A stretch of 64,000 nt of DNA from CAIWTU01 sp963815135 (GCA_963815135.1 CAWFFO010000009.1:1-64000); one strand, 5' to 3'; positions 9,746 through 19,520 are shown, counted from the first letter of the stretch. Translations and numbers: made by a program. The notes: generated by a model from the letters alone, not told the origin.

Positions 9746-10227
9746 TCAGACCGGCAAATAGGGAAGACGCGCAATTTCTGACCGGATTATCCTTTAAATC
9801 GAAAGGATTCTGGGGGTATCCGAAAGAATATTTCGAGGTGTGGAAGCCTGAACTGACAATCACCCCGGACTATATTGAAAAGAACGACGTACTGGTTTTT
9901 GAAAGTGGCGGTGCAATTGTCGGCTATTATTCGATTATAGAATTGGAAAATGATATTGAGGTATCAGGCGCAAAAATCGATAAAGGTTTTTGGCTCGAAC
10001 ATATGTTCATTGCACCAAAATATATCGGGCGAGGCATAGGGACAATAATGTTCGAGCATTTGCGCAAAAGATGTGAAATGAAAGGGATCCGGTATTTGGG
10101 AATTTTAGCCGATCCGAATGCAAGAGGATTCTACGAAAAAATGGGATGCAATTTTCAGGGGGAAATACCTTCAACAATTGCAGATCGAACCACGCCATTA
10201 TTTGTACTGGAAATAAAGGATCGCTGA
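9742..10227 (+). CDS. GNAT family N-acetyltransferase
   Basis: The start ATG 9742 lies in the ATGA overlap with the preceding gene; the longer open frame to 9550 is excluded because it runs through that gene. The 161-residue protein has the GNAT fold signatures: LEHMFIAPKYIGRGIGTIMF, with the acetyl-CoA pyrophosphate-binding Arg-Gly-x-Gly loop, and LADPNARGFYEKMGC, the usual C-terminal motif. The acceptor substrate is not evident. A hairpin at about 10291-10327 may end this transcript. Confidence 0.8.
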   Translation: MIRPANREDAQFLTGLSFKSKGFWGYPKEYFEVWKPELTITPDYIEKNDVLVFESGGAIVGYYSIIELENDIEVSGAKIDKGFWLEHMFIAPKYIGRGIGTIMFEHLRKRCEMKGIRYLGILADPNARGFYEKMGCNFQGEIPSTIADRTTPLFVLEIKDR

Positions 10228-10519
10228 CCTCTGCTTTCATCTGATGCTGATCGTGTTCACGGGCAAGAAATGCAACAAGCTGAAGCGGGACGTATTATTG
10301 TGTCTGTGAATATTGACACAACAATACCGAAGGTGCCGTAACCAATATAGTAATGCTGCTTTACATATCGTTCAGATTACAACCGGCATAGCTGTTTCTG
10401 TGCCCGCGAGACGTGAGTAATCCCGCCTTTTTGCAGTACTCCGCATATATGCTTCCATCACGGACCGCAGTGAAACAGGTGTAATAAGGCAAGAATGATT
10501 AAAATAAGCATATTTTCCT
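10228..10519. other. Intergenic stretch with one imperfect hairpin
   Basis: No coding signal is seen. An inverted repeat GTATTATTGTGTC / GACACAACAATAC (about 10292-10326, one mismatch) may be a transcription end for the GNAT gene, though no clear T-run follows. The padR promoter starts at 10520. Confidence 0.35.
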
Positions 10520-10560
10520 TTGACATTATATAAACTTTTATCTATAAACTTTTATATATT
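10520..10560 (+). promoter_or_regulatory. Strong sigma-70-type promoter with direct repeats before padR
   Basis: TTGACA (10520-10525) and TATAAA (10543-10548) are separated by exactly 17 bp. A 13-bp direct repeat TATAAACTTTTAT (10529-10541 and 10543-10555) covers the spacer and the -10, with a period of 14 bp. A regulator binding these repeats would block the promoter, and autoregulation by the PadR protein is the natural inference. Confidence 0.6.
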
Positions 10561-10572
10561 CTCGGAGGAAAT

Positions 10573-11121
10573 ATGTCTGTCAAATTTGCCATGCTCGGCA
10601 TCCTTGCCGAAAAAGACTTGCACGGATATGAACTGAAAAGCAGTTTCGACGAGAAGGTCGGAGAGTTCTGGAGCCTGAACTACGGACAGATTTACTCAAC
10701 GCTTGATCGCCTGGAAAAGGAAGACCTCGTCACCCATGACCGCCAGACCCAGGACCGGCGGCCGGACAGGAAGATCTACAGTATCACCGGCAAGGGGAGA
10801 GAGGAGCTCGATGAATGGCTCTCTACCCCCGTAAACAAGGTAAGGGCGTTGCGCGATGAATTTTTCATAAAGCTCGTGTTCATGGACCGGAAGGATCCTG
10901 CCTCCATCCTGAATCTCATCGAGAAGCAGAAGGCGCTCTACCTCAAGCAGATGAACAGCCTCACCCGCCGCAAGGTTTCTTTGAAAAAAAAAGCGGAAGA
11001 CGGTGATACGCTCACCACCGAGCTGCTTATGGATGCGGGTCTGTTCCATGCCGAGGCGGACATCAGGTGGCTGACCTTGTGCGCAGCGAAGATAAAGGCG
11101 GCATTCAAATGTGATGAATAG
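10573..11121 (+). CDS. PadR family transcriptional regulator
   Basis: ATG follows CTCGGAGGAAAT, an ideal ribosome binding site. The N-terminal winged helix is typical of PadR: MLGILAEKDLHGYELKSSF, then LNYGQIYSTLDRLEKEDLV and KIYSITGKGREELDEWL. The C-terminal half is a long helical dimerisation domain (Vir_Act_alpha_C type). The protein has 182 residues, normal for the family. It starts the five-gene run that includes the ABC ATPase 8 bp downstream, so it probably controls the export operon and itself through the repeats in its promoter. The inducing ligand is unknown. Confidence 0.88.
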   Translation: MSVKFAMLGILAEKDLHGYELKSSFDEKVGEFWSLNYGQIYSTLDRLEKEDLVTHDRQTQDRRPDRKIYSITGKGREELDEWLSTPVNKVRALRDEFFIKLVFMDRKDPASILNLIEKQKALYLKQMNSLTRRKVSLKKKAEDGDTLTTELLMDAGLFHAEADIRWLTLCAAKIKAAFKCDE

Positions 11122-11129
11122 GGGGAGAT

Positions 11130-11819
11130 ATGATCGAGATTGTGAATGCAGGCAAAACGTACCATCAGGGACAGCGGGAGGTTCATGCGCTGCGGAATGT
11201 TTCCCTGAGTATCAAAAAAGGGGAATTTCTTTCCATCATGGGCCCGAGCGGTTCGGGCAAGAGTACGCTGCTGAACCTGATCGGCGGCCTCGACCAGCCG
11301 ACGTCGGGGGAAATCTTCATCGACGGCAGGCCGCTGCATGGCATATCGGACGATGAACTTACCCTCATTCGGCGCCGGCGCGTCGGATTCATCTTTCAGT
11401 TCTTCAACCTTCTTCCCATCCTCACCGCGATCGAAAATGTCAGCCTGCCGCTGCTCCTGGAAGGAGTCCCCTTTTCCAGAATCAGGTCGAAGGCGGTACA
11501 GCTCCTGGAACAGATGGGCCTTGGCGAACGCACGGAGCACCGGCCGGAACAGCTTTCCGGGGGAGAGATGCAGCGGGTTGCCATCGCCCGCTCTCTGATC
11601 ACCGAGCCCGCCGTGCTGTTGGCCGACGAACCTACCGGCAACCTGGATTCCCATACCAGCGAGGAGATCTTCATGCTCCTGTCAAATCTCAATGAAAAGG
11701 GGCAGACCATCGTCATGGTTACCCACGATTCCAAGGCAGCGGCATACGGCACGCGGCTCATCACCCTGAGAGACGGGATGCTTGCGGAAGATGTTTCCCT
11801 CGGAGGAGCCCCCTCATGA
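11130..11819 (+). CDS. ABC transporter ATP-binding protein, LolD/MacB family
   Basis: Cytoplasmic ATPase that powers the FtsX-type permease encoded next. It has Walker A (GPSGSGKST, residues 38-46), the Q-loop (FIFQFFNLLPILTAIEN, typical of the LolD/MacB group), the ABC signature LSGGEMQR, Walker B VLLADEPTGNLD and the H-loop MVTHD. ATG 11130 follows GGGGGAGAT. The last four bases overlap the start of the permease gene. Members of this group do not transport classically but drive extraction of lipoproteins, peptides or lipids from the inner membrane. Confidence 0.9.
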   Translation: MIEIVNAGKTYHQGQREVHALRNVSLSIKKGEFLSIMGPSGSGKSTLLNLIGGLDQPTSGEIFIDGRPLHGISDDELTLIRRRRVGFIFQFFNLLPILTAIENVSLPLLLEGVPFSRIRSKAVQLLEQMGLGERTEHRPEQLSGGEMQRVAIARSLITEPAVLLADEPTGNLDSHTSEEIFMLLSNLNEKGQTIVMVTHDSKAAAYGTRLITLRDGMLAEDVSLGGAPS

Positions 11820-14408
11820 GCCTTGTCAATCTGCTCCGCCATCTCAGCTCCAGGCATGTACGGTTCCAGAAAGTCCAGACGGTCATGTCCGTAGCCGGCA
11901 TTTGTCTCGGCGTGGCCGCCATCGTCTCCATAGGCATCGTCAACAAAAGCATTCTCCGTTCCTTTGAAGACTCGTTCATCAACTCGACAGGGCGGGCCGC
12001 CCTTCAGGTCACCGGTGCCCAGTCCGGTTTCCCCGAGGCAATTCTGGACACGGTCCGGACAGTCCCCGGCGTGGAATACGCAGTACCGGTGGTCGAAGCT
12101 GACGGGCTCCTGTCAAAGGGAAAGGAGCGGTCCGTGATGATTCTCGGCGTTGACGTACTGGTGGACAGCCAGGTCAGAAGCTACAGCCTTGCCGAAGAGG
12201 ATGCCGACATTCCCGACCCCCTGCTGTTCCTGGCCAAACCGGACTCCATCCTCATCACCAGGACCATGGCGGACCGGGAAGGTATCAAAATAGACCAGAA
12301 GATTGCGGTGGAGACGGTCCACGGTACGCGCGAGTTCCGGGTTCGCGGCATCCTCAACCCCGAGGGGCCGGCAAAGGTCATGGGGGGAAACCTGGCGCTG
12401 ATGGATATCTATGCCGCGCAAATGGCATTCGGCAAGGAGGGACGCATTGACCGGGTCGATGTGAGCCTTCTGCGGGGAGAAAAACTTGAAACCGTCAAGC
12501 AGCGCCTCGCGGCTGCGCTCCCGGCGGGCTACACCGTTGAGACGCCGGTCGGCAGGGGCAGGCAGATCGAGAGCATGCTCTCCAACTTTCAGACCGGCCT
12601 GGACCTGGTAAGCTTCTTCGCCATCATTGTCGGCATGTATCTTATCTACAACGCAGTTTCCATCTCCATTGTGCGCCGCCGGAAAGAAATCGGCATTCTG
12701 CGCGCCCTTGGCGCAACCCGCGGACAGGTCATGCGGCTGTTCATGGGCGAGACACTGATCATTTCCATCGTCGCCTCGGCACTCGGCGTCGGACTGGGGA
12801 TACTCTTTGCCGGATCCATCGTCGGGATCCTGGGCAAGGTAATCTCCCAGATTTATGTGAGGACAGCGGTTACCGACATCATCATCACCTGGCAATATCC
12901 CGTTTTGGGAATTGCCTGCGGCGTTGCCGCCAGTCTCGGAGCTGCAGTCCTGCCGGTCCTTGCCGGCAGCCGCATCTCGCCGGTCTCCGCCATCCGCTCC
13001 GTTCCCTGGGCCGAAGAGGGCTTTTTCACCGGCAGGAGGCTCAATAACGCCTCGGCAGTATGCATCTTGATGGCGGCGACGGTCTTCTGCCTGTACCGCT
13101 ATGCCCATTGGACTCCGCTGTTTCGAAGCACGATCTTTCTCTTCTCCGCCCAGCTGTTTTTGCTCCTCGGAATATCCCTGTTCATGCCGACGTTCCTGAA
13201 AGGCTTCATTTCCCTCCTCCATCGACTGCCGATGTTTCGACACGGCTCCATGGGAATGCTGGCCGGCCTCAACCTGCGGAAAAACCTGAACCGCAATGCC
13301 GTGGCGGTTGCGGCGATATTCTTCGGCATTTCGGTGTTTGTCAACTCGGCCGGCTACGTGCACAGCAGCAAGGAATCGGTAATGACCTGGCTCGATGCCG
13401 TGGTCCGCGCGGACATCATAGTTTCCGACGGTCACCCCTCCTCGAGTACGAATGCCCAGACCGTGCCGATGCCGGTGGAAATGTGGAAAGAGATCGAGAA
13501 AGTCCCGGGCGTGCTTTCCGCGGACCCGTGGCGCAAACTCTACATGGATTACAACGGGAACCGGGTACTTCTCTCGGTCATCGACATGGTTCGCCGGGCG
13601 GAATACAGCCATTTCATGGTTACGAAAGGTGACGAGAAAAAGCTGCTGGGTCTACTGTCACACCGCGACAACGTGGTGGTCAGCGAGCCGTTCGCCAGCC
13701 GTTTCCATGTCGGTCCCGGTGACACCATCACCCTGCCGACGCCCGCCGGTCCGGTCCGCTTCGGTGTCTCCGCGGTGGTGGTGGACTACCTGTATGACAA
13801 CGGCACCGTGTACCTGGATCTCGACACCTTCCAGCGCCATTGGGGCGACAAGCTTGCCGACCAGTTTTCCGTGCGGGTCAAGCCGGGAGAAAATATCGCG
13901 CAGGTCAGGGACGCCATCCAGCAGCGGCTGGGAGGCGACAGAAAGCTTTTTGTCCTTCCTGTCCAGGAATTCAAGGACGAAATACGCAAATCGATGGATC
14001 AGACCTTTATCTTCAATTACGCCCTCAGTGTGGTGACCATGGCCATTGCCTGTTTCGGCATCATCGTCACCCTGCTCGCCTCGGTGCTGGAACGGACGCG
14101 CGAGATCGGCATCCTCCGCTCCATCGGGATGCTCAGGCGGCAAGTCTCCGGCGTCGTCGTGCTGGAATCCATGCTGATGGGCATTGCCGGAGGGATCCTC
14201 GGCTGCCTGGCCGGCATCATTACCGGCTGGATCAACCTGGAAGGGGCTTTCCGGGCAAATTACAGCTCTGCCGCGGAATACTTCATTCCTTACGGCTCGA
14301 TAATCTGGGCCCTCTTCATGTCGGCCGGACTGTCTGCACTGGCCGGTCATCTATCCAGCCCGCCGGGCGGCAAAAACCAATGTAGTGGAGGCGCTGACGT
14401 ATGAATAG
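11816..14408 (+). CDS. FtsX-like (LolC/E-MacB type) ABC permease, 3' end frameshifted
   Basis: The roughly 863-residue inner-membrane protein carries two FtsX permease domains: one around residues 265-385 (SIVRRRKEIGILRALGATRG) and one at the C-terminus (VLERTREIGILRSIGMLRRQ), each before three membrane helices. The periplasmic parts are MacB_PCD-like. The given frame ends at 14404 with an unnatural tail. Shifting one base near 14347 restores the usual family ending, GIYPARRAAKTNVVEALTYE, and a stop at 14406-14408, so an indel is likely. The ATGA overlap with the ATPase gene shows coupling. Confidence 0.87.
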
Positions 14409-15209
14409 AACAACAGGTTAAAGGTTCTTGGCTGAACGCATGGAGCGTGGGGTAGATCATTCTGGCAGCAGTGCTTATTCTTCCCTTATCCGCCCAGGCC
14501 ATGAGCGGCCGCGACATCTACGAAAAGGTCCACGAGGTGCGCTCGCGCATGCTCGACCGGAAGACCGAAGCTTCCATGGTCGCTGTTCGACAAGGGTGGC
14601 GGCAAACGAAGCAGGACCCTTACCGAGTACAGCAAAAAGGCCGACCCCGAGGCGTACAAGGTCCTGGTGGTGTTCAACTCGCCCCCGGACCTGAAAGGCG
14701 TCGGCTTCCTCATGTTTGCGCACACCTTTGCCGACCGGGACCTGTGGGCCTACTTCCCTGAATACCGGCGGGTCAGGCGCATCCCGGTTACCTCCCAGGA
14801 CGACTCGTTCTTCGGCTCGGATTTTTCCTATGATGACTTCGGCGGGCCGCCGAACCTGGATGACTACAAGTTCAGCATTCTGCGGGAAGAGAATTTCGAC
14901 GGCAGACCCTGTTATGTGGTCGAGGTGACACCGAAAATACGGCGCAAATACACGAGGTACGTGGCCTGGGTGGCAAAAGACCTCTGGATCCATCTGAAAA
15001 TAGATTACTACCAGGACAATGATATCTATCGCGCCGGTCTGTTCCGGAATGTCAAGATCGTCGATGGCATACCAACGCCCTTCAAGCTTGACATGGAAAA
15101 CCGCAAGACCGGCCACCGGACCGAGTTGACCATCGAGAGCATCAAGTATCACACGCATTTTCCAGATGAGCTGTTCACACAACGGTCGCTGGAGCGGGGC
15201 GGGAGGTAA
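14401..15209 (+). CDS. Outer membrane lipoprotein-sorting (LolA-like) protein, frameshifted
   Basis: A periplasmic half-barrel carrier of the LolA/DUF4292 superfamily is suggested by QAMSGRDIYEKVHEVR, EAYKVLVVFNSPPDLKGVGF, YFPEYRRVRRI and the C-terminal LTIESIKYHTHFPDELFT. The probable start, ATG 14401, has GGAGG about 10 bases upstream. The hydrophobic signal segment IILAAVLILPLSAQA lies in another frame around 14457-14505. A further shift near 14580 joins the first part to the long frame ending at 15209, so at least two disruptions occur. In such operons the protein is thought to carry the cargo from the FtsX permease towards the outer-membrane barrel encoded next. Confidence 0.7.
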
Positions 15210-15216
15210 ATGCAAT

Positions 15217-15245
15217 TTGACAGGATGGACAGGATATACAGGTTT
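15217..15245. repeat. Short tandem ACAGG repeat, 9-bp period
   Basis: Three imperfect 9-bp units of the form ACAGGATGG, ACAGGATAT, ACAGGTTTT lie between the LolA-like gene and the outer-membrane protein gene. The motif resembles small intergenic repeats seen in many bacteria; whether it recurs in this genome cannot be seen here. Confidence 0.4.
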
Positions 15246-15416
15246 TAATCATTTTTACCCAATTTGTATCTTGAATGTCGGATATCATCTTATTTGTACA
15301 GGTTTTAGGAATGGGAGCAGTTGAGTCAAAATACTCGGGACGTCATCACGAGCCTTTTGGGGAAGCCAGTGATTTTTCATGTCTATAAAGGTCTTTTTAC
15401 TGGTTTTGCAAGAGTT

Positions 15417-16799
15417 GTGGATTTTAGGGGACATTTTCTTTTCCTGTTAATCCTCTCCATCCAGTTAATTCATTTTTCCGCTCCCTCCTGCCTTGCCGGC
15501 GATTTCCTCTCCGTTTCCGGCAGGCTCGACCTGCGCGGCGGCCTGGCGCTGGACAGCGACAGCGTAAAGGAAGACCCTTCTTTTACCGGTAGGCTGAAGA
15601 TCGACACTCCGCCCTCGAAATGGTCTTTCCATTCCTGGCTGGAAGGCGGCTGGGACGGAAAAGTGGAGCATCCCATTCGCGACCATGCGCTGCTCAAGAC
15701 CTGGGACGGCGTCTATCAAAGCAACACCCCCTGGATCGAGTTCAAGGAATTGTACCTAGCCTGTTCGTTAACTGATTTCGAGGTGCGCGCCGGCGTCCAG
15801 CGCTTTGCCTGGGGAAGGCTTGACGAATATCCGATCAACGACCTGCTCAATCCCTGGGACTACAGTCGGTTTATCCTGCCGTCACTGGAAGACCGCAAGA
15901 TTGGTGTGCCGTCCCTGTCAGCCAACCTGAACAAGGGGAACTGGAGCATCGATCTGGTCTGGGTTCCGCTGTTCGTCCCCTACCGCCTCCCCCAACCGGA
16001 CGAGCGCTGGTTCGGAGAATCAGGCATCTCGACCCTGGCGCAAATACCTGGCGCGGACATTGTCCCGAGGGAACCGGGTCTGCCGCCGCACACTCTCGGG
16101 AACAGCGAGTTCGGCCTGCGCCTGCGTCACTCCGGAGACCTGGATTGGGCTCTCAACCTGTTTCACGGCTATGATCCGCGGCCGGTCTTCAAGACAACCG
16201 CGCTCACCATCCTTCCCCAGCCGGGAAAAATCGTCATCGACCCCGGATTTGTCCCCGATTTTCACAAGACCACGGTTATCGGTTTTGACACCGCAACTAT
16301 CCTCGGCGACTGGAGCCTGCGCGCCGAAGCGGCCTGGACGTTCAACCGCTATTTCAACATTCGCCAGGAGCTATGGGGATATCCGTCATTTCCTACGCCC
16401 GGAGTCTTTCCCCTCAATCCGAATGAAGTAAAAAGCGATACCTTCGACTACGGTGTCGGCGCAGATTACCGCGTGATCGAAGATTGCATCCTGACCCTGC
16501 AGGCACAACAGACCATCATTTTCGACAGGCCGGACAGCCTCTATGAGCGAAGGTTCGAGACCCTTCTCTGGGCAAACTTAAAGGTATTCTGGCTGAATCA
16601 GAAGGTTGAGACGAATATCAACATTGCCTACAACCCGGAACATGGCGACGGCATGGCCAGGGCAAATGCCTGGTATGTATTTACCGATGCCTGGAAGACG
16701 GGCCTGACCGCTGCTTTCTTCACCGGTCCGCCCCAGTCCACCTTCGGCAGATATTCCAGGAACGACCAGGTGGAGGCGGAACTGGTGTATTCGTGGTGA
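15417..16799 (+). CDS. Outer-membrane beta-barrel protein, DUF1302-like
   Basis: A signal peptide (HFLFLLILSIQLIHFSAP, cleaved near CLAG) is followed by alternating-pattern strands rich in Trp, Tyr and Gly, ending in VEAELVYSW with a terminal aromatic residue, the usual Bam recognition signal. The mature part of about 430 residues fits a large barrel. The start is uncertain: GTG 15417 gives a normal signal peptide, whereas the in-frame TTG 15321 adds 32 residues. It is the last gene of the PadR/LolD/FtsX/LolA-like run. DUF1302 proteins commonly lie beside LolA-like and transporter genes, so it is probably the outer-membrane part of the same export route. Confidence 0.72.
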   Translation: MDFRGHFLFLLILSIQLIHFSAPSCLAGDFLSVSGRLDLRGGLALDSDSVKEDPSFTGRLKIDTPPSKWSFHSWLEGGWDGKVEHPIRDHALLKTWDGVYQSNTPWIEFKELYLACSLTDFEVRAGVQRFAWGRLDEYPINDLLNPWDYSRFILPSLEDRKIGVPSLSANLNKGNWSIDLVWVPLFVPYRLPQPDERWFGESGISTLAQIPGADIVPREPGLPPHTLGNSEFGLRLRHSGDLDWALNLFHGYDPRPVFKTTALTILPQPGKIVIDPGFVPDFHKTTVIGFDTATILGDWSLRAEAAWTFNRYFNIRQELWGYPSFPTPGVFPLNPNEVKSDTFDYGVGADYRVIEDCILTLQAQQTIIFDRPDSLYERRFETLLWANLKVFWLNQKVETNINIAYNPEHGDGMARANAWYVFTDAWKTGLTAAFFTGPPQSTFGRYSRNDQVEAELVYSW

Positions 16800-16898
16800 A
16801 GGGTAATTCCGACACATCATTTCGATATGATCGCAAAAACAGTCGCCGTCATTCCCACGCAAACGGAAAAGACTCTCGGCATAGAACATTGCTGCAGA

Positions 16899-17495
16899 TC
16901 ATCTCAGACCTTTTCTGTCCGGATACTCCCCGACGAACTTGAGCCAGGCGGTTTCTATCTCGTTCTCGGGGGATTTTTCTCCTCTACAGACCTGGACGAA
17001 ATGCCTCTGAACCGGATCAAGCGGGGTGACGGCCTCTGACGACAGGGCCTCCAGCCAGTACCCCATGGTCCGGATGCAATACCTTTCCATCGGCGAAAAT
17101 TCCTTGCCCAGGTTCGCTCCGTATCCTCCCTTCACAAGCTCTTTCAAATGCGCCTCGGGCACCGGCGATTTCACCTCCTCGATCAGTGTCTTTATCCGCC
17201 GGATGGCTGTCGGGTCTTTCAGTATGCCGGTATGGGTATCGTTGAATCCGCACTGGCCATCCGCCTCGTCCTGCGCCTCCCTGCGGAGCTGGCTCGACAG
17301 GGGGACCACGCCGTCGCTGTTCTCGCCCAACTTGACCGTACTGTCATTGCCGTAAGCATAGATGAGTTGATAGTCCAATCCGTCAGGCAGTTTTTTGCGA
17401 TAGAGGGACCGGATGAATGTGCTCTCCGGGGCGAGGTCACGTATCCTCCCAAGATCACGATTCTTGCCATGGAGTTCCCTCTTGAATACAGCCAA
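16899..17495 (-). pseudogene. C-terminal remnant of an alpha/beta hydrolase (lipase/PGAP1-like)
   Basis: The translation has DLAPESTFIRSLYR, GENSDGVVPLSSQ (the acid residue loop) and CGFNDTHTGILKDP (the catalytic His loop), as in the C-terminal half of triacylglycerol-lipase-like hydrolases. No GxSxG nucleophile motif is found upstream in any frame before the acetoacetate decarboxylase-like gene. The gene therefore lacks its N-terminal half, including the catalytic Ser. A 5' deletion is the simplest explanation. It is the third gene in the minus-strand run that starts at 19303. Confidence 0.6.
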
Positions 17496-17593
17496 TTTTA
17501 CAACAGTCCTGACAATAGAAGCAGTATGTCACGCACCTAATTTTCAGTCGGTTTTTTCCGACTTTCAGCAAGTCTTTGGAAACATGTGTCGTC

Positions 17594-18382
17594 TCATGGG
17601 AAAAGTGGCAACGCACCAACCACTGTTATGCCCGCCCATCCAACACTTGCCCCTTCCGCTTTCAATTCACCAAGCAACGATACCTCTTCGACGGGGTGAG
17701 GCAGCACATTGATTGTTGCTTCGGCATCGTACCAATCAGAGACCACCTTTCCTTGAATATCAGACAGCACCCAGCTCAACTCAGGGCGGAGACCGGGTTG
17801 CGTCAGGTCAGGCCAGCCTGTTGTCCCGATTGTTTTGTTGGTAAAAAAACCATATGGAAGGCCCACGTTCCCAGTAAGCTTCAGGGTAGCTTCGATCAAT
17901 CGTCTTTCCTTTACGGTCAGTGTTGCTCCCATACGGCTGCCGATTTTAAGCGGCGCAGCCGCCGCATGTTCAATCGGCAGCGAACGGGTAAGGTACGTCG
18001 AACCAAATTTTTTGGGCCACCCCTGGAGCAGTCCTCGAATAAGTGAAATGTCTTGATCGACCCAGATGAACGGGCAATAATTATACAATTTGCCGTCAGG
18101 GCGTTCGATCTCAACGATCACTATAGTCTCCCGATACTGAGCATAGACAGGATCGACCAGTTCATGGCCGTCGGTAGTCGCCTGCCACTCCATGAAATGG
18201 ATGCAGCCCTTGCCGGTCAGACTTCCAAGTGCTGGTGGCACCACAACTGCACTATTCGATATATCACAGGAAATTGCTACGTTCATTAACCAGCCGGCAT
18301 AATGCCAAGGTGGCGCAGGTACAATTGCAGACCGTCCGCTCTTTGTAAATGGCGCCGTAAAACTCTCAAATACTTGAGTCAT
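17594..18382 (-). CDS. Acetoacetate decarboxylase (ADC) family protein
   Basis: The ADC fold is indicated by the segment LIRGLLQGWPKKFGSTYLT, where the Lys-Lys pair matches the Schiff-base Lys and its neighbour in acetoacetate decarboxylase, and by CPFIWVDQDISLIRG just before it. The length of 262 residues is normal. Many family members are not true acetoacetate decarboxylases but work on other beta-keto or pyruvate-derived substrates. The surrounding methyltransferase, hydrolase remnant and EthD protein give no clear pathway, so the substrate is left open. It follows the methyltransferase gene by about 140 bp on the same strand. Confidence 0.8.
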   Translation of the reverse strand: MTQVFESFTAPFTKSGRSAIVPAPPWHYAGWLMNVAISCDISNSAVVVPPALGSLTGKGCIHFMEWQATTDGHELVDPVYAQYRETIVIVEIERPDGKLYNYCPFIWVDQDISLIRGLLQGWPKKFGSTYLTRSLPIEHAAAAPLKIGSRMGATLTVKERRLIEATLKLTGNVGLPYGFFTNKTIGTTGWPDLTQPGLRPELSWVLSDIQGKVVSDWYDAEATINVLPHPVEEVSLLGELKAEGASVGWAGITVVGALPLFP

Positions 18383-18523
18383 ATTTCTCCCCCCCTTATC
18401 CTCTGGAATGATTTATCGCGCGAAAGCAGATTCTTTACCAGGCCGGTCTATATCTTGAGGTCAGGAAAGCAGTGGCTCACCATGCACCTTCATTCTGCGT
18501 CAGTAAGCCATATGGATTCCTTT

Positions 18524-19303
18524 TCATTTTCCCCGGGCCAGGGTGCGGGGCGGGTGTTCCGTCGGCCTGGACGCGAAGAATCGCCAGGGAATCAGCATCC
18601 CGGTTCTAGCTTTATATTCCTCCCATTCCGGGTAGCGCGAAATTGACGATTCGATCATCAGCATATTGACCAGAAACAGGGTCGTCCAGAAATAGGCCAG
18701 TATGACCCATGGTATCCAGTGCTGCACAAGCAGCGCATAGGCGGAGTACAGCATCATCTCGCCCAGATAATTGGGGTGCCGCACATATCTGAACATACCA
18801 TCCGTAATGAGGGCGCGCCGATACCTGAGGGTGAATCGCTTCTGGCAATCCGAGGCAACCATGATCATAAGGCCCAGGGTGAAAAGGGCGATGCAGAATG
18901 CAATGAGCCAATTGGACGGCGCCGGTCGATTGGACCCCAGCACGTCGGAGATCAACAGATACGGGGCAACCCAGTATGCCGCCAGCAGCATGAAAACCAT
19001 CAAGGCGCCGCCGAAGGTCGCCCTGGTCTCCCACTTGGGATCGCGAAAGACGGCATGTTTCAGCAGCCAGCAGAAACCATAGCTGCCGTGTAGGGCCAGG
19101 TATACCCACGCGGCCGTGGAGTAGTTGCGGAACTCGATCATCAGCAGCGCCACGACGAACGGAGTCAGGAATTTGTGCAGGTTGATCACCCAGGCGATCC
19201 TGATCAACCTGGGGCCGCCGAGCAGATCCTGGCTTAGATAGGTGTTGAAGGCATTAATCGCGATTGCCCAGTCCGGAGCTTCCTGCCTTTTGGTTTTTTC
19301 CAT
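18524..19303 (-). CDS. Isoprenylcysteine carboxyl methyltransferase (ICMT)/DUF1295-like membrane protein
   Basis: A multi-pass membrane protein of 259 residues, with the family motif RYVRHPNYLGEMMLYSAYAL and a C-terminal ESSISRYPEWEEYKART segment as in ICMT-like methyltransferases and related reductases. Start 19303 (MEKTKR) is chosen because the region 19303-19411 holds the palindrome at 19360-19389, which would be coding if the longer frame were used. Bacterial members methylate or reduce diverse hydrophobic substrates; the substrate here is unknown. It is first in the run with the ADC-like gene. Confidence 0.75.
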   Translation of the reverse strand: MEKTKRQEAPDWAIAINAFNTYLSQDLLGGPRLIRIAWVINLHKFLTPFVVALLMIEFRNYSTAAWVYLALHGSYGFCWLLKHAVFRDPKWETRATFGGALMVFMLLAAYWVAPYLLISDVLGSNRPAPSNWLIAFCIALFTLGLMIMVASDCQKRFTLRYRRALITDGMFRYVRHPNYLGEMMLYSAYALLVQHWIPWVILAYFWTTLFLVNMLMIESSISRYPEWEEYKARTGMLIPWRFFASRPTEHPPRTLARGK

Positions 19304-19359
19304 TTCCGTTTCCCTTTCAAACCGGCGGCTTTTCGTCATCATCCGACAAAACGGGCCCA

Positions 19360-19389
19360 TTTTCACCTGTAATTTGTTACAGGTGAAAA
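19360..19389. promoter_or_regulatory. 30-bp perfect palindrome, second copy of the TTCACCTGTAA operator
   Basis: The arms TTTTCACCTGTAA and TTACAGGTGAAAA (13 bp each) flank TTTG. The 11-bp core and the 4-bp spacing are identical to the palindrome at 1020-1053. It stands 57 bp upstream of the methyltransferase start on the minus strand and 132 bp upstream of the EthD gene on the plus strand, so it could act on either. A shared regulator with RND operon A is inferred. Confidence 0.55.
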
Positions 19390-19520
19390 AATGACCGGAG
19401 TGTGGGATCATTCGAATCAGATCCTGTGAAAATTACTGAAACGGTCAGTACGTATGGCTTTGCCGATGATACGGATGAATAACAGCTGACGGGAATACAG
19501 CGCGAAAAAGAGGTGATTCA

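Noticed and set aside
12113..13612. 499-codon minus-strand frame opposite the FtsX-like permease
   Set aside because: Its composition (His, Asp, Gly, Arg-rich) is that of an antisense shadow of GC-rich coding DNA; the plus-strand gene has clear domains.
17219..17470. Minus-strand frame beginning MARIVILGGY, resembling a dinucleotide-binding start
   Set aside because: Only the first residues look meaningful; the rest is Ser/Arg/Thr-rich and overlaps the hydrolase remnant in another frame.
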